Notes under the pieces: model-generated | Seen by the model: the letters and a program-made list of their open reading frames with translations, nothing else | What the model was told of the DNA's origin: nothing | The model's database searches: none | Part shown: one piece after another, positions 7,612 to 17,098 of the stretch | Numbering within the stretch: position 1 is the stretch's first letter | Layout of the letters: the number at the start of each line of letters is the position of its first letter | From: Rugamonas sp. A1-17 | GTDB taxonomy: Bacteria > Pseudomonadota > Gammaproteobacteria > Burkholderiales > Burkholderiaceae_D | Assembly (NCBI GenBank): GCA_025548565.1 | Contig: JAJLPB010000009.1 | Location: 1-64,000 of the forward strand | Direction of reading: 5' to 3' | Length of the DNA: 64,000 bases | Made by a program: the position numbers and the translations under genes

Positions 7612-9228
7612 ATGAAATGGTTCTACGATTTGAATATCGCCACCAAGCTGGTCGCCTCCTTCCTGGTCGTACTGTGCCTGATGCTGGCCAACGGCATCAT
7701 CTCGATAGTCAACATGGGGACCATCAACGGTTCCACCCTGAACCTCTATAACAACTGGCTGCCCAGCGTGCGCGCGGTGATGACGGTCAAGTCCGACCTG
7801 CTCCAGGTGCGCCGCTGGGAACTATCGTCCTTCCTCTACAGCGAAGGGTCGGGCAGCACCAGGGTCACGACCAATCTGTCCGCCGCCCTCTCCGCGCTCA
7901 ACAAGGACACCGCCGTCTACGCGGCGCAGGTGTCGGAGCCGGAGGAAAAGCGCGTGTATGCGGAGATGACCAAATCCATGGCCGGCTACCTGGCCTCGCA
8001 CGAAAAAATCATGGCCCTGCTGGCGGCGGGTCCGGACAAGGTCGACGACGCCAAGGCGCTGCTGGCCGGCGACTCGGCGCGGCAGCTGGGAGAACTGAGC
8101 ACGCAGATCGACCAGCTGGTCAAGATCAATCTCGACGGCGCCGACCAGTCGGGAGCGGCGGCGGCCAGCATCTTCGCCAGCTCGCGCATGTGGACCGTCG
8201 CGCTGCTGGTGGCCGCCATCCTGCTTGGACTGGTGCTGGCCGTGTGGGTGGCGCGCATCATCGCGCGGCCGCTGCGCACCGCGTTGGATGTGGCGCAGCA
8301 GGTGGCCAAGGGGGACCTGACATCGTCGATTGAAGTCGAATCGGCCGACGAAACGGGGCAGCTGATGCAGGCGCTGCGCGACATGAACGACAACCTGCTG
8401 CGCATCGTCGGCCAGGTGCGCCATAGCACCGACGAAATCGCGACCGCTTGCGGCGAGATCGCCACCGGTAACCTGGACCTGTCCGCGCGCACCGAGCAGC
8501 AAGCCAGTTCGCTTGAGGAGACGGCCAGTTCGATGGAGGAACTGACCTCCACCGTCAAGCACAACGCCGACAACGCGCGCCAGGCCAACCAGCTGGCGGC
8601 CAGCGCCACCAGCGTGGCGGCCAAGGGCGGCGACGTGGTGTCGCAGGTGGTCGACACCATGAACTCGATCAACGACTCGTCGCGCAAGATCGTCGACATC
8701 ATCGCCGTCATCGACGGCATCGCGTTCCAGACCAATATCCTCGCGTTGAACGCGGCGGTGGAGGCGGCGCGCGCCGGTGAACAAGGACGCGGCTTTGCGG
8801 TGGTGGCGTCGGAGGTTCGCAACCTCGCGCAGCGTTCGGCCAGCGCGGCCAAGGAGATTAAGGCACTGATCGATAATTCGGTGGGCCAGGTCACCATCGG
8901 CAACCGGCTGGTGGGTGAAGCCGGCACCACGATGACGGAGATCGTCGAAAGCGTGCGGCGGGTCAGCGACATCATGGGCGAGATCAGCTCCGCCACGCGG
9001 GAACAGACCGAGGGGATAGAGCAGATCAACCAGGCGGTGTCGCAGATGGACGCGGTGACGCAGCAGAACGCCGCGCTGGTGGAGCAAGCGGCAGCGGCGG
9101 CGGGCAGCCTGCAGCAACAGGCCGAACACCTGACCGCTGCGGTGCAGGTATTCAAGCTGCATGCGGAACCGGCTGCGCGGACTAGCCTCCCGCGCGCAGG
9201 CCGCAAGCCGGCGCTGCTGGCCGGCTAG
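7612..9228 (+). CDS. Methyl-accepting chemotaxis protein
   Basis: 538 aa from the ATG at 7612, preceded by CGAAAGGA. Layout: TM helix at about 9-32, a periplasmic four-helix-bundle-type sensor to about 190, a second TM helix (VALLVAAILLGLVLAVWVA), HAMP (RIIARPLRTALDVAQQVAKGDL), then the long cytoplasmic coiled coil with the conserved hairpin tip EAARAGEQGRGFAVVASEVRNLAQRSA. It senses a periplasmic ligand and controls CheA. It lacks the C-terminal NWETF-type CheR/CheB docking peptide, so it probably relies on other receptors for efficient adaptation. Ligand unknown. Confidence 0.93.
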   Translation: MKWFYDLNIATKLVASFLVVLCLMLANGIISIVNMGTINGSTLNLYNNWLPSVRAVMTVKSDLLQVRRWELSSFLYSEGSGSTRVTTNLSAALSALNKDTAVYAAQVSEPEEKRVYAEMTKSMAGYLASHEKIMALLAAGPDKVDDAKALLAGDSARQLGELSTQIDQLVKINLDGADQSGAAAASIFASSRMWTVALLVAAILLGLVLAVWVARIIARPLRTALDVAQQVAKGDLTSSIEVESADETGQLMQALRDMNDNLLRIVGQVRHSTDEIATACGEIATGNLDLSARTEQQASSLEETASSMEELTSTVKHNADNARQANQLAASATSVAAKGGDVVSQVVDTMNSINDSSRKIVDIIAVIDGIAFQTNILALNAAVEAARAGEQGRGFAVVASEVRNLAQRSASAAKEIKALIDNSVGQVTIGNRLVGEAGTTMTEIVESVRRVSDIMGEISSATREQTEGIEQINQAVSQMDAVTQQNAALVEQAAAAAGSLQQQAEHLTAAVQVFKLHAEPAARTSLPRAGRKPALLAG

Positions 9229-9238
9229 GCCGGGCGGG

Positions 9239-9838
9239 CTAGCACTTCTCGTACTTCCAGTTGCGCGCCTTGCCTTCGGCGATCCACTCAACTGCCTGCT
9301 CGCGCCTGCGGGTGCGGGTCGCCTCGGTCTTGGCCTCGGCGATCCATTCCGCGTAATCGCGCTTCTTGCTCGGGCTGAAGGCTTCGAAGTGCCGGTATGC
9401 CGCCGGCACTTCCTTCAGCGCGGCGGTCAGGTCGTCGGGAATGACCAGCGGACGCGGTTCCGCGGGCTTGGCGCGTGCCGGCGCGGCGATGCCATCGTCA
9501 TTCAGCTTCATCGCCTTCTTGATGTAGCCGGTAAGGACTTTCTTGGACGGCAGGTCCTTCAGCGACTCGATGCGGCCGAATTGGCCCATCGCCTCGCGGT
9601 TGGCCTCATCGGCCATCAGCAGCTCGCCCTTCCAGAAGCCCAGCGCGCAGTGGGCCTTGAAGGCCGACATCCCGCACATCATGCCCTTGTACATAAAGTG
9701 CGGGAAGCTCCACTTCATCGTCTCTTCCACATCCGGGCAAGCCTCGTGGACGATGGCACGCAGGTGCTTGAGGATCGGCTGCGCAAATTCGGCGGACTTG
9801 GCGATGTAGGCGTCAACGCGCGGGTCGATGGTGGGCAT
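9239..9838 (-). CDS. YdeI/OmpD-associated family protein with DUF1801 domain
   Basis: 199 aa. The ATG at 9838 (MPTIDPRVDAYIAKS) is preferred; the open frame runs upstream into the neighbouring gene without a plausible start. The N-terminal half (DAYIAKSAEFAQPILKHLRAIVHEACPDVEETMKWSFPHF) is a DUF1801 domain, the C-terminal part (PDDLTAALKEVPAAYRHFEAFSPSKKRDYAEWIAEAKTEATRTRR) an OmdA domain. Cytoplasmic protein of unknown biochemical role. It converges on the chemoreceptor gene with a 10-bp gap. Confidence 0.85.
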   Translation of the reverse strand: MPTIDPRVDAYIAKSAEFAQPILKHLRAIVHEACPDVEETMKWSFPHFMYKGMMCGMSAFKAHCALGFWKGELLMADEANREAMGQFGRIESLKDLPSKKVLTGYIKKAMKLNDDGIAAPARAKPAEPRPLVIPDDLTAALKEVPAAYRHFEAFSPSKKRDYAEWIAEAKTEATRTRRREQAVEWIAEGKARNWKYEKC

Positions 9839-9866
9839 GACGATGCTCGGCTGGTTGTTGTTTTCC

Positions 9867-11204
9867 TCAATATACCAAATACTCGGGATGGCGCTTGGCC
9901 ATTTCGCTTTCCAGCTGGTTGACGTAGGCGAAATTCGGCAGCGTCGGCGCGATACGGCGGCCAATGTCCCAACTGCGCCACGCCGCCGGCATGTCGAAGC
10001 GCATGATCATCAAGTCGCCCATGTCCTTCCAGGCGCCGCCCAGCACCGGATTGGCCTCCAGTACATCCGCGAACAGCTGGCCGGATTCATTGAACTGGCG
10101 TAGCCTGGCGCGGTTGTTCGCTTCGAAGAGCTTCAGAATGTACGCCTTGCGCGGCGCCTGGCTGCGCAGGCCGGACAAGGTCTTCACCGCCGCCACAACC
10201 TCCTCCTGCTTGGTGACTTTGGTGGCGCTGAAGGCCAGGCTGACCGGAACGCTGGCGCGTATCTGCTCCAGCTGCGCCGGCGTGAAGGACAACATCGGCG
10301 CGCCGGTGGACAGCGTGCACTCGATCCGGCCGAGCATCGTATCGAGCAGCTGGTCTTCGCGGTAGGCGGCCTCGGTGTCGCAGGGATGCGCGGCACGCAA
10401 GGCGTCCAGCTGCTGCGGCGTCTGTGCCGCCATGCGGTCGACCAGCGCCTCCAGCGTGTCTTGCGCCGGCGCGACCTGGCGCGGCGCGTAGCCTTGCAGC
10501 GTAAAGGCCGGCGGGGACGCGCCCTGCACCTTTTCCACATCCATGCGGACCGTCGCGGCGGCCAGCGAGGTATTGGTGGTGAAGGTCAGGCTGTCGGGAA
10601 TCACGCCGCCCTCGGCCAGCTTGGCCAGCACTTGCGGGTGGATGGATTGCACGTAGCGCAGCAGCTGCGCGAAGTGGGCCACATCGCGCGCGCCGGTTTT
10701 GGCGCCATGCTTGGTCCATGTCGCCAACGGAATGCCTTCGCTGGTGAAGCGCAGCGTGTCGCCGCTGGTGGAGGCGTCGATGACGGTGGTGCTGTCCTCG
10801 GCCAGCGTCAGTTCCTGCTCAAGGTCCACCTTGCGGGGCGGCTTGAAATCGGGGATTGCCGCCTTGGCCATCGCGGCGTTCAGGCCGATACGGCTGCGCA
10901 TCTCGAAGACACGGAAGCCGAGGGTGTCGTACAGCGAGTAGTCGACATAGGTTTTGTTCGCGTCGTCCAGCACCACGCGGCGGCGGTTTTTGAAATCGTA
11001 GACCGTCGTCACGTTGCCGGATTTGGCCGCGATGTAATCGTCGGCCAGCGTGACGAAGGCCGTGGTCTTGCTATCCGCCGGCACATTGCTTGCGGACTTC
11101 GACGGCTCGAAATGCACGGACGTGGTGACTTGCAGCGTGACGGCCGCCTGACAGCTTGCACTGGCGGCGAAGGCCAACGCGGCCAACAACTGATTGCGAT
11201 TCAT
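9867..11204 (-). CDS. Exported hypothetical protein
   Basis: 445 aa with a Sec signal peptide (MNRNQLLAALAFAASASCQA). No known enzymatic motif is recognised. The C-terminal 60 residues (VLEANPVLGGAWKDMGDLMIMRFDMPAAWRSWDIGRRIAPT) look like a TPR-type helical repeat. Two cysteines in the middle could form a disulfide in the periplasm. It is divergent from the DUF1800 lipoprotein gene across a 112-bp AT-rich gap and lies upstream of the YdeI-like gene. Function unknown. Confidence 0.75.
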   Translation of the reverse strand: MNRNQLLAALAFAASASCQAAVTLQVTTSVHFEPSKSASNVPADSKTTAFVTLADDYIAAKSGNVTTVYDFKNRRRVVLDDANKTYVDYSLYDTLGFRVFEMRSRIGLNAAMAKAAIPDFKPPRKVDLEQELTLAEDSTTVIDASTSGDTLRFTSEGIPLATWTKHGAKTGARDVAHFAQLLRYVQSIHPQVLAKLAEGGVIPDSLTFTTNTSLAAATVRMDVEKVQGASPPAFTLQGYAPRQVAPAQDTLEALVDRMAAQTPQQLDALRAAHPCDTEAAYREDQLLDTMLGRIECTLSTGAPMLSFTPAQLEQIRASVPVSLAFSATKVTKQEEVVAAVKTLSGLRSQAPRKAYILKLFEANNRARLRQFNESGQLFADVLEANPVLGGAWKDMGDLMIMRFDMPAAWRSWDIGRRIAPTLPNFAYVNQLESEMAKRHPEYLVY

Positions 11205-11316
11205 GGAGGTCCGTTCAGGGCTGCAAAAAGATCATGCTAACGTCTTTGCATTATATAGTTTGTAACATTTTGTTATGCGCGCCGCCCGGCGGAATTCGCG
11301 AACTATACTCAGCTTC

Positions 11317-12846
11317 ATGAGACCTCTATCATTTTCCCTGGCCGCCTGCGGCGCCCTGCTCGCCGGTTGCGCCACGACCGGCGGTGGCGCCGGGCCGTCC
11401 GCCGTCAAGCCCGAGCAGCTCAGCGGAGCGCTGAACCGCGTCAGCTGGGGCGTCAACCTGGGCACCTACCAGCAGGCCGAAAAAGTCGGCTACGACGCCT
11501 GGCTGGAACAGCAGCTGCATCCCGGCGCCGCGCGCCTGCCCGCCGCCGCGCAGGCGCAGATCGACGCCATGACCATCACCCGCAAGCCGCTGCCGCAGCT
11601 GAACCAGGACCTGGACCAGCAACGCAAGGATGCCGACAAGATCGCCGACGACGACCAGAAGAAAGCCGCGCAGCAGGCCTACCAGCAGGAGTTGAACCGC
11701 ATCGCCAAGGAAGCGGCCACGCGCTCGCTGCTGCGCGACCTGTACTCGCCGAACCAGCTGCAGGAGCAGATGACGTGGTTCTGGATGAACCACTTCAACG
11801 TCCATCAAGGCAAGAGCAACCTGCGCGTACTGGTCGGCGACTACGAGGACACGGCGGTGCGCGCCCACGCGCTGGGCAAGTTCCGCGACCTGCTGTCCGC
11901 CACGCTGCGCCATCCGGCCATGATCCGCTACCTGGACAACGAGCAGAACGCCGCCGGCCATATCAACGAAAACTACGCGCGCGAACTGATGGAGCTGCAC
12001 ACCTTGGGCGTGGACGGCGGCTACACCCAGCGCGACGTGCAGGAGCTGGCGCGCATCCTCACCGGCGTCGGCGTCAACATGGGCACCAACACGCCCGGCG
12101 TGAAGAAGGAACTGCAAGCGCAGTATGTGCGCCAAGGGCTGTTTGAATTCAACCCGAACCGCCACGACTACGGCAACAAGGAATTCCTCGGCCAGACCGT
12201 CAAGGGACGCGGCCTGGCCGAAGTGGACGAAGCGCTGGACCGCCTGTGCCGCCACCCGGCCACGGCGCATTTCGTCAGCCGCAAGCTGGCGCTCTACTTC
12301 GTCGCCGACGAAGCGCCGCCGGCGCTGGTGGAACGCATGGCGGCCACCTTCCAGTCCACCGACGGCGACATCGCCGCCGTGCTGCGCACCATGTTCACGT
12401 CGGCCGAATTCTCGCAGTCGCTGGGCCGCAAGTTCAAGGACCCGGCGCATTACGTGGTGTCCGCCGTGCGCCTGGCCTACGACGACAAGGTGGTGCTCAA
12501 CACCGGCCCGATGCTGTACTGGCTCAATCGCATGGCCGAACCGCTGTACGGCCGCCAGACGCCGGACGGCTACCAGCTCACGCAATCCGGCTGGGCGAGT
12601 CCGGGCCAGATGACGACGCGCTTCGAGATCGCCAAGGCCATCGGCTCCGGCAACGCGGGCCTGTTCAAGACCGACGGCCCGCAGGCGCAGGAACGCGCCG
12701 CCTTCCCGCAACTGGCCAACGCCCTGTACTACCAGTCGCTGCAAAAAACCATCAGCCCCGCCACCCGCCAGGTGCTGGACCAGGCCACGTCGCCGCAGGA
12801 ATGGAACACCTTCTTATTGTCGTCGCCGGAACTGATGCACCGCTAA
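11317..12846 (+). CDS. DUF1800 domain lipoprotein
   Basis: 509 aa from the ATG at 11317, which gives a lipoprotein signal with lipobox LLAGC (Cys19). The body matches DUF1800: ARLPAAAQAQID, QMTWFWMNHFNVH, ENYARELMELHTLGVDGGYTQRDVQELARILTG, FNPNRHDYGNKEFLGQTVKG and DRLCRHPATAHFVSRKLALYFV. DUF1800 genes are usually paired with a DUF1501 gene, as here (12-bp gap). The function of the pair is not established; both products are exported, and this one should be membrane-anchored. Confidence 0.9.
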   Translation: MRPLSFSLAACGALLAGCATTGGGAGPSAVKPEQLSGALNRVSWGVNLGTYQQAEKVGYDAWLEQQLHPGAARLPAAAQAQIDAMTITRKPLPQLNQDLDQQRKDADKIADDDQKKAAQQAYQQELNRIAKEAATRSLLRDLYSPNQLQEQMTWFWMNHFNVHQGKSNLRVLVGDYEDTAVRAHALGKFRDLLSATLRHPAMIRYLDNEQNAAGHINENYARELMELHTLGVDGGYTQRDVQELARILTGVGVNMGTNTPGVKKELQAQYVRQGLFEFNPNRHDYGNKEFLGQTVKGRGLAEVDEALDRLCRHPATAHFVSRKLALYFVADEAPPALVERMAATFQSTDGDIAAVLRTMFTSAEFSQSLGRKFKDPAHYVVSAVRLAYDDKVVLNTGPMLYWLNRMAEPLYGRQTPDGYQLTQSGWASPGQMTTRFEIAKAIGSGNAGLFKTDGPQAQERAAFPQLANALYYQSLQKTISPATRQVLDQATSPQEWNTFLLSSPELMHR

Positions 12847-12857
12847 GGAATCGCACC

Positions 12858-14045
12858 ATGAAACGCCGCACCTTGCTCAAGTCCCTGTCCGCGCTGGCGC
12901 TGCCCGCGATGGCGGGCAACCTGTGGGCCGCACCGGCCGGCAAATCCCGGCTGCTGTTCGTCTTCATGCGCGGCGGCTACGACGCCGCCAGCCTGCTGGT
13001 GCCGATATCCAGCCAGTTCTACTACCAGTCGCGCCCCAACATCGCCGTGCCCAAGCCCAGCGCCGAACTCAATTCCGCCCTGCCCATCGACAGCGACTGG
13101 GGCCTGCACCCCGCCCTGCGCGACAGCATCTACCCGCTGTTCACGGCCGGCCAGGCGGCGTTCGTGCCGTTCGCCGGCACCGAGGACATCTCGCGCAGCC
13201 ACTTCGAAACCCAGGACAGCATCGAGCTCGGACAGGCGCTGGACCGCACGCGCGACTACCGCTCCGGCTTCCTCAACCGGCTGGCGCAGACACTCACCGC
13301 CGACCGCGCCAGCGCCATCTCCTTCACCGACCAGCTACCGCTGATCATGCAGGGCGGCGTGCAGTTGCCGAACATGGCGCTGCGTTCCATCGCCAAGCCC
13401 TCGGTCGATGCGCGCCAGGCCAAGCTGATCGCCGCCATGTACGACGGCACGCCGCTGTCGCAGCCGGTGCGCGACGGCTTCGCGGTGCGCGAGGACGTGA
13501 TGAAGGAAATGATCGGCGAGATGGACGCGGCCAACCGCAACGCCATCACGGCCAAGGGCTTCGAGCTGGAGGCGCGCCGCATCGCCAAACTGATGAAGGA
13601 CAAATACAACATCGGCTTCGTCGACGTCGGCGGCTGGGACACGCACGTCGGACAGGGCGGCGCCACCGGCTACCTGGCCGGCCGGCTGGACGAACTGGGG
13701 CGCGGCCTGGCCGGCTTCGCGCAGGAGATGGGGCCCGACTGGAAGGACACGGTGGTGATCGTGGTCAGCGAATTCGGGCGCACGTTCCGCGAGAACGGCA
13801 ACCGCGGCACCGACCATGGACACGGCTCGGTGTACTGGGTTCTGGGCGGCGGCGTCCAGGGCGGCAAGGTGCGCGGCGAGCAGATACGCGTGGAGCAGGC
13901 CACGCTGTTCCAGAACCGCGACTACCCGGTACTCAACGAATACCGCGCCATGTTCGGCGGCCTGCTGTCGCGCATGTACGGCCTCAATGCCGGACAGGTG
14001 GAACACATCTTCGGCACCAAGGGCCGCGACCTCGGACTGATCTGA
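12858..14045 (+). CDS. DUF1501 domain protein, Tat-exported
   Basis: 395 aa from the ATG at 12858. The N-terminus MKRRTLLKSLSALALPAMAGNLWA carries a twin-arginine motif. Alkaline-phosphatase/sulfatase-fold features of DUF1501 are visible: LLFVFMRGGYDAASLLVP, SRSHFETQDSIELG, DVGGWDTHVGQGG and VVSEFGRTFRENGNRGTDHGHG, the last two likely metal-binding. The folded, possibly metallated protein would cross by Tat and act with the DUF1800 lipoprotein encoded just upstream. Substrate unknown. Confidence 0.9.
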   Translation: MKRRTLLKSLSALALPAMAGNLWAAPAGKSRLLFVFMRGGYDAASLLVPISSQFYYQSRPNIAVPKPSAELNSALPIDSDWGLHPALRDSIYPLFTAGQAAFVPFAGTEDISRSHFETQDSIELGQALDRTRDYRSGFLNRLAQTLTADRASAISFTDQLPLIMQGGVQLPNMALRSIAKPSVDARQAKLIAAMYDGTPLSQPVRDGFAVREDVMKEMIGEMDAANRNAITAKGFELEARRIAKLMKDKYNIGFVDVGGWDTHVGQGGATGYLAGRLDELGRGLAGFAQEMGPDWKDTVVIVVSEFGRTFRENGNRGTDHGHGSVYWVLGGGVQGGKVRGEQIRVEQATLFQNRDYPVLNEYRAMFGGLLSRMYGLNAGQVEHIFGTKGRDLGLI

Positions 14046-14063
14046 GCGCGGCACGCCCGCCCG

Positions 14064-15746
14064 CTAGTGGGTCCGCAGCCACGCGGTGGCGCCGTCGGCC
14101 GGCAGCGCGACGGAATACAGATGCCCCTGGAGCGCGCCGCATCCCAACGCTTCAAGAAAGTGCGCCTGCTCCTGGCTCTCCACACCTTCGGCGATCACGT
14201 CCAGGCGCAGGTTGTGCGCCAGCTGGATGACGGTGCGGGCCACCGCATTGGCGTCCTCGTTGTCCGGCACGCCGTGCAGAAAACTCTTATCCAGCTTGAT
14301 GGTCGTCACCGGCAGCTTGCGCAGGTAGCTGAGCGAGGAGTAGCCGGTGCCGAAATCGTCGAGCGACAGCAGGAAGCCACGCTGCCGCAAGCGCTTGATG
14401 ACGTTGCTGCCGTTGCGTTCCAGCTCGATCGCATCGCGCTCGGTCAGTTCGACCTCCACCTCGCGGGGCTCCAGGCGGCAGTCCCGCAACGTGCGCTCGG
14501 TCCGGTCCAGATAGGCGGGATCGAGCAGCTCCTTGGCGCAGGTATTGATACAGATGCGCAGCTCGGACAGGCCGGCCTCCCGCCAGCGCCGCAACTGCCT
14601 GCAGGCTTGCCGGAACACCCACGCGCCCAGGTCGGGCAGCAGGCCGCTTTCCTGCGCCAGCTCGATGATGTACTCGACCGGATGCGCCGCCAGCCTGCCG
14701 GGCACGCGCAGCAGCGCCTCCATGGCGATGGTGCGGCCGCTGGCGCAATCGATGATCGGCTGGTAGGCCAGCCAGAACGATTTGGCCTGCATTAAAGAGC
14801 GCAGTTCGCCGTGGTCGGAATTCTTGCGGTGCGCGACTTCGTCCAGCTCGGCCGTGTAGTAGTGGTAGCAGTTGCGGCCGGAGTTCTTCGCGTGGTACAG
14901 CGCGAGGTCGGCCCGTTTCAGCAGCTCGTCCGGCTCGGCCGCGTCGTCCGGACAGACGGCGATGCCGACGCTGGCGCTGATGCGGGCTTCGCGCTCGCCG
15001 ATCAGGAAGGGCCGGGCCAGTTCGGACAGCAGCTTTTCCGCCAGCATGCCGCCGACGGCCGGCGTCGGCGCATGCAGCTGCAGCAGGCCGAACTCATCGC
15101 CGCCCAGCCGCGCGATGAAATCGCTTTCCCGGCTGGCCGCGCGCAAGCGCTGGGCGGTCTGCCGCAGCAGCAGGTCGCCCGCGTGATGGCCCAGCACATC
15201 GTTGACCTGCTTGAACTGGTCCAGGTCTATCATCAGCAGCAGCAACAGCTGGCCGGTGCGGCCGGCCAGCGCCACCATCTCCGCCCGGTGCGCGTCGAAG
15301 GCGGCGCGGTTGGCCAGGCCCGTCAACACATCGATGGTGGCGAGGCGGCTGATCTCATCCTGCGCCAGCTTGCGGTCGGTGATGTCGCGCAGGATTTTCA
15401 GGTAGCCGATCAACTGTCCCTGCTCGTCCGGGATGGGCGTCAGTACGCCGTCGGCCCAGAACAGCGAGCGATCCTTGCGCAGGTGCCAGCGATAGTCGGC
15501 CGCGCGGCCGCAAACAGCGGCGGTCTCCATCTCGCGCAGGTGCTCGTTTTGCGCCCGGTCCGCCTCGGTGAAGATGCGCTCGATGCCCCGGCCGGTGATT
15601 TCAGCAGCGGTATAGCCGAAGATCAGCTCCGCCCCGACATTCCAGCTGTTGACGGCGCCGCGCCTGTCGACGGTGAAGATCGCGAAGTCGCGAACGTTCT
15701 GGTAAATCTGCCTGAGCAGGATATCTGATGTCAGCGACGTGTTCAT
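14064..15746 (-). CDS. PAS-GGDEF-EAL c-di-GMP turnover protein
   Basis: 560 aa, no membrane segment. An N-terminal PAS domain (ILLRQIYQNVRDFAIFTVDRRGAVNSWN...GYTAAEI) and PAC motif come first, then GGDEF (ARLGGDEFGLL, with an RESD inhibitory I-site just upstream), then EAL. The EAL catalytic set looks complete: MEALLRV, INTCAKE, ELTERD, SLDDFGTGYSS, KLDKSF and AEGVESQ. It could both make and break c-di-GMP in response to the PAS signal. It converges on the DUF1501 gene. Confidence 0.92.
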   Translation of the reverse strand: MNTSLTSDILLRQIYQNVRDFAIFTVDRRGAVNSWNVGAELIFGYTAAEITGRGIERIFTEADRAQNEHLREMETAAVCGRAADYRWHLRKDRSLFWADGVLTPIPDEQGQLIGYLKILRDITDRKLAQDEISRLATIDVLTGLANRAAFDAHRAEMVALAGRTGQLLLLLMIDLDQFKQVNDVLGHHAGDLLLRQTAQRLRAASRESDFIARLGGDEFGLLQLHAPTPAVGGMLAEKLLSELARPFLIGEREARISASVGIAVCPDDAAEPDELLKRADLALYHAKNSGRNCYHYYTAELDEVAHRKNSDHGELRSLMQAKSFWLAYQPIIDCASGRTIAMEALLRVPGRLAAHPVEYIIELAQESGLLPDLGAWVFRQACRQLRRWREAGLSELRICINTCAKELLDPAYLDRTERTLRDCRLEPREVEVELTERDAIELERNGSNVIKRLRQRGFLLSLDDFGTGYSSLSYLRKLPVTTIKLDKSFLHGVPDNEDANAVARTVIQLAHNLRLDVIAEGVESQEQAHFLEALGCGALQGHLYSVALPADGATAWLRTH

Positions 15747-15797
15747 GGCGGGCCGCCCAAAACAAGTTTGACCGGCCGGGCGCCAGACAGTTCACCG

Positions 15798-16016
15798 TCA
15801 GGACAATGGCGATGGCGAGGCCAGGCACCGCCGCAGGCGCTCCAGCGCGCGCATGAAGAGTTCCGGCTCCCCGGCCGCGCGCGCCAGCACCAGCGCGCCC
15901 TGGATGGCGCCGACCGTATCCTCGGCCAGCGCCTGCGCGGTGTCGGCATCGTGGCCGGCGCGCTCCAGCGCATCGGCCAGCGCGGCCACCCACTCGGCGA
16001 AGTAGCCCGATACAGG
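15798..16016 (-). pseudogene. TetR-family regulator, 3' remnant only
   Basis: An open frame of 72 codons reads GYFAEWVAALADALERAG...GAIQGALVLARAAGEPELFMRALERLRR, which is the C-terminal ligand/dimerisation region of AcrR/TetR repressors. It opens directly after an in-frame TAG, and no HTH-coding sequence is found upstream in any minus-strand frame before the next gene. The N-terminal DNA-binding part (about 120 residues) therefore appears deleted. A GTG at 15989 could start a 63-residue peptide but has no reason to be functional. Confidence 0.6.
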
Positions 16017-16123
16017 CTACGTGTAGCCCTGGCTTGGGGCGATTGCAAGAGGATTTTTTTGTCGCCGGGCTGTCACAAAGGACTGTTATCATAACTGCAT
16101 TCCAATTTAACAATGGAGCAGTC

Positions 16124-17098
16124 ATGCGCATCCCTACCCTGCTGGCCCTGGCGCTGGGCGCCGCCGCGTTCATCCCGGCCCACGCCGCCGACAGCTGGAG
16201 ACTCGCCGGCGTCGACAACTTCTACATGCACACGCCGACGCCCGACTCCTTCACCGGCCTGTATCGCAGCCAGGGCATGGCCACCGACGGCAAGCAATGG
16301 TTCTTCTCGTGGCAGTACGGGCTGGAACGCGCCAACGACAATTTCGATTCCCTGCAGCGCAATTCCTCGCTGACGCTGGCGGGCGGCCTCAAACCCGGCA
16401 TCCCGGCCGCGCTGCTGGCGCAGGGCCTGAACCACATCGGCGACATCGATTACCACAACGGCATCATCTACGCCTCGCTCGACTCCACGTCCGGCTACAC
16501 CAAGCCGCACGTGGCGCTGTTCAACGCATCGGACCTGAGCTACACCGGCCAGACCTACGCGCTGGGCGGCACGCCGGCCAATCCGGACAAGGACCTGGCC
16601 AGCTGGGTCGCGGTGGATGCCAGGCGTGGCGTCGGCTACGGCAAGGAATGGCAGAACGGGAACACCATCAACGTCTACAACCTGAACGACTGGAGCTTCA
16701 GCCACACGATCACGCTGGCCGCGCCGCTGGCGCGCATCCAGGGCGCGAAGGTGATCGGCGACTGGCTGTACATGGCCTCGGACAACGACACGCAATCGAT
16801 CTACCGCGGCAACCTGCTGACCGGGGCGGTGGAGGAAGTGCTGCGGCTGCCGCGGCCTTTGGGGGACTTTGAAATGGAAGGGCTGGCGCTGCGCGAAGGC
16901 GCCAACGGCGCGCTGGACATGTACGTCGAACAGGTGGTGGACCCGGACCGCAGCAATCAGTCGCTGACCAACCCCAACCTGCACCTGGCGCTGTACCACT
17001 ACCAACTGGCGCCGGTGCCGGAACCGGGCACGTACGCGATGCTGCTGGCCGGCGCCGGCCTGTTGGCCATGCGCCGCAGGCGCGCGGGCAAGGCTTAA
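16124..17098 (+). CDS. PEP-CTERM sorted exported protein
   Basis: 324 aa. Signal peptide MRIPTLLALALGAAAFIPAHA, and at the C-terminus the sorting signal VPEPGTYAMLLAGAGLLAMRRRR: PEP motif, hydrophobic helix, basic tail. The substrate class is processed by exosortase (EpsH/XrtA type) and usually ends up at the cell surface or in exopolysaccharide. The middle has repeated Trp/Tyr-rich strands (YHNGIIYASLDS, GDWLYMASDNDTQSIYRGNLL) suggestive of a beta-propeller. The start at 16124 gives the signal peptide; the open frame extends further upstream. Stop codons overlap with the converging gene by 4 bp. Confidence 0.88.
   Translation: MRIPTLLALALGAAAFIPAHAADSWRLAGVDNFYMHTPTPDSFTGLYRSQGMATDGKQWFFSWQYGLERANDNFDSLQRNSSLTLAGGLKPGIPAALLAQGLNHIGDIDYHNGIIYASLDSTSGYTKPHVALFNASDLSYTGQTYALGGTPANPDKDLASWVAVDARRGVGYGKEWQNGNTINVYNLNDWSFSHTITLAAPLARIQGAKVIGDWLYMASDNDTQSIYRGNLLTGAVEEVLRLPRPLGDFEMEGLALREGANGALDMYVEQVVDPDRSNQSLTNPNLHLALYHYQLAPVPEPGTYAMLLAGAGLLAMRRRRAGKA

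Noticed and set aside
15601..16218. 205-codon minus frame across the TetR remnant
   Set aside because: It is out of frame with the TetR match, is Arg-rich, and overlaps the start of the PAS-GGDEF-EAL gene.
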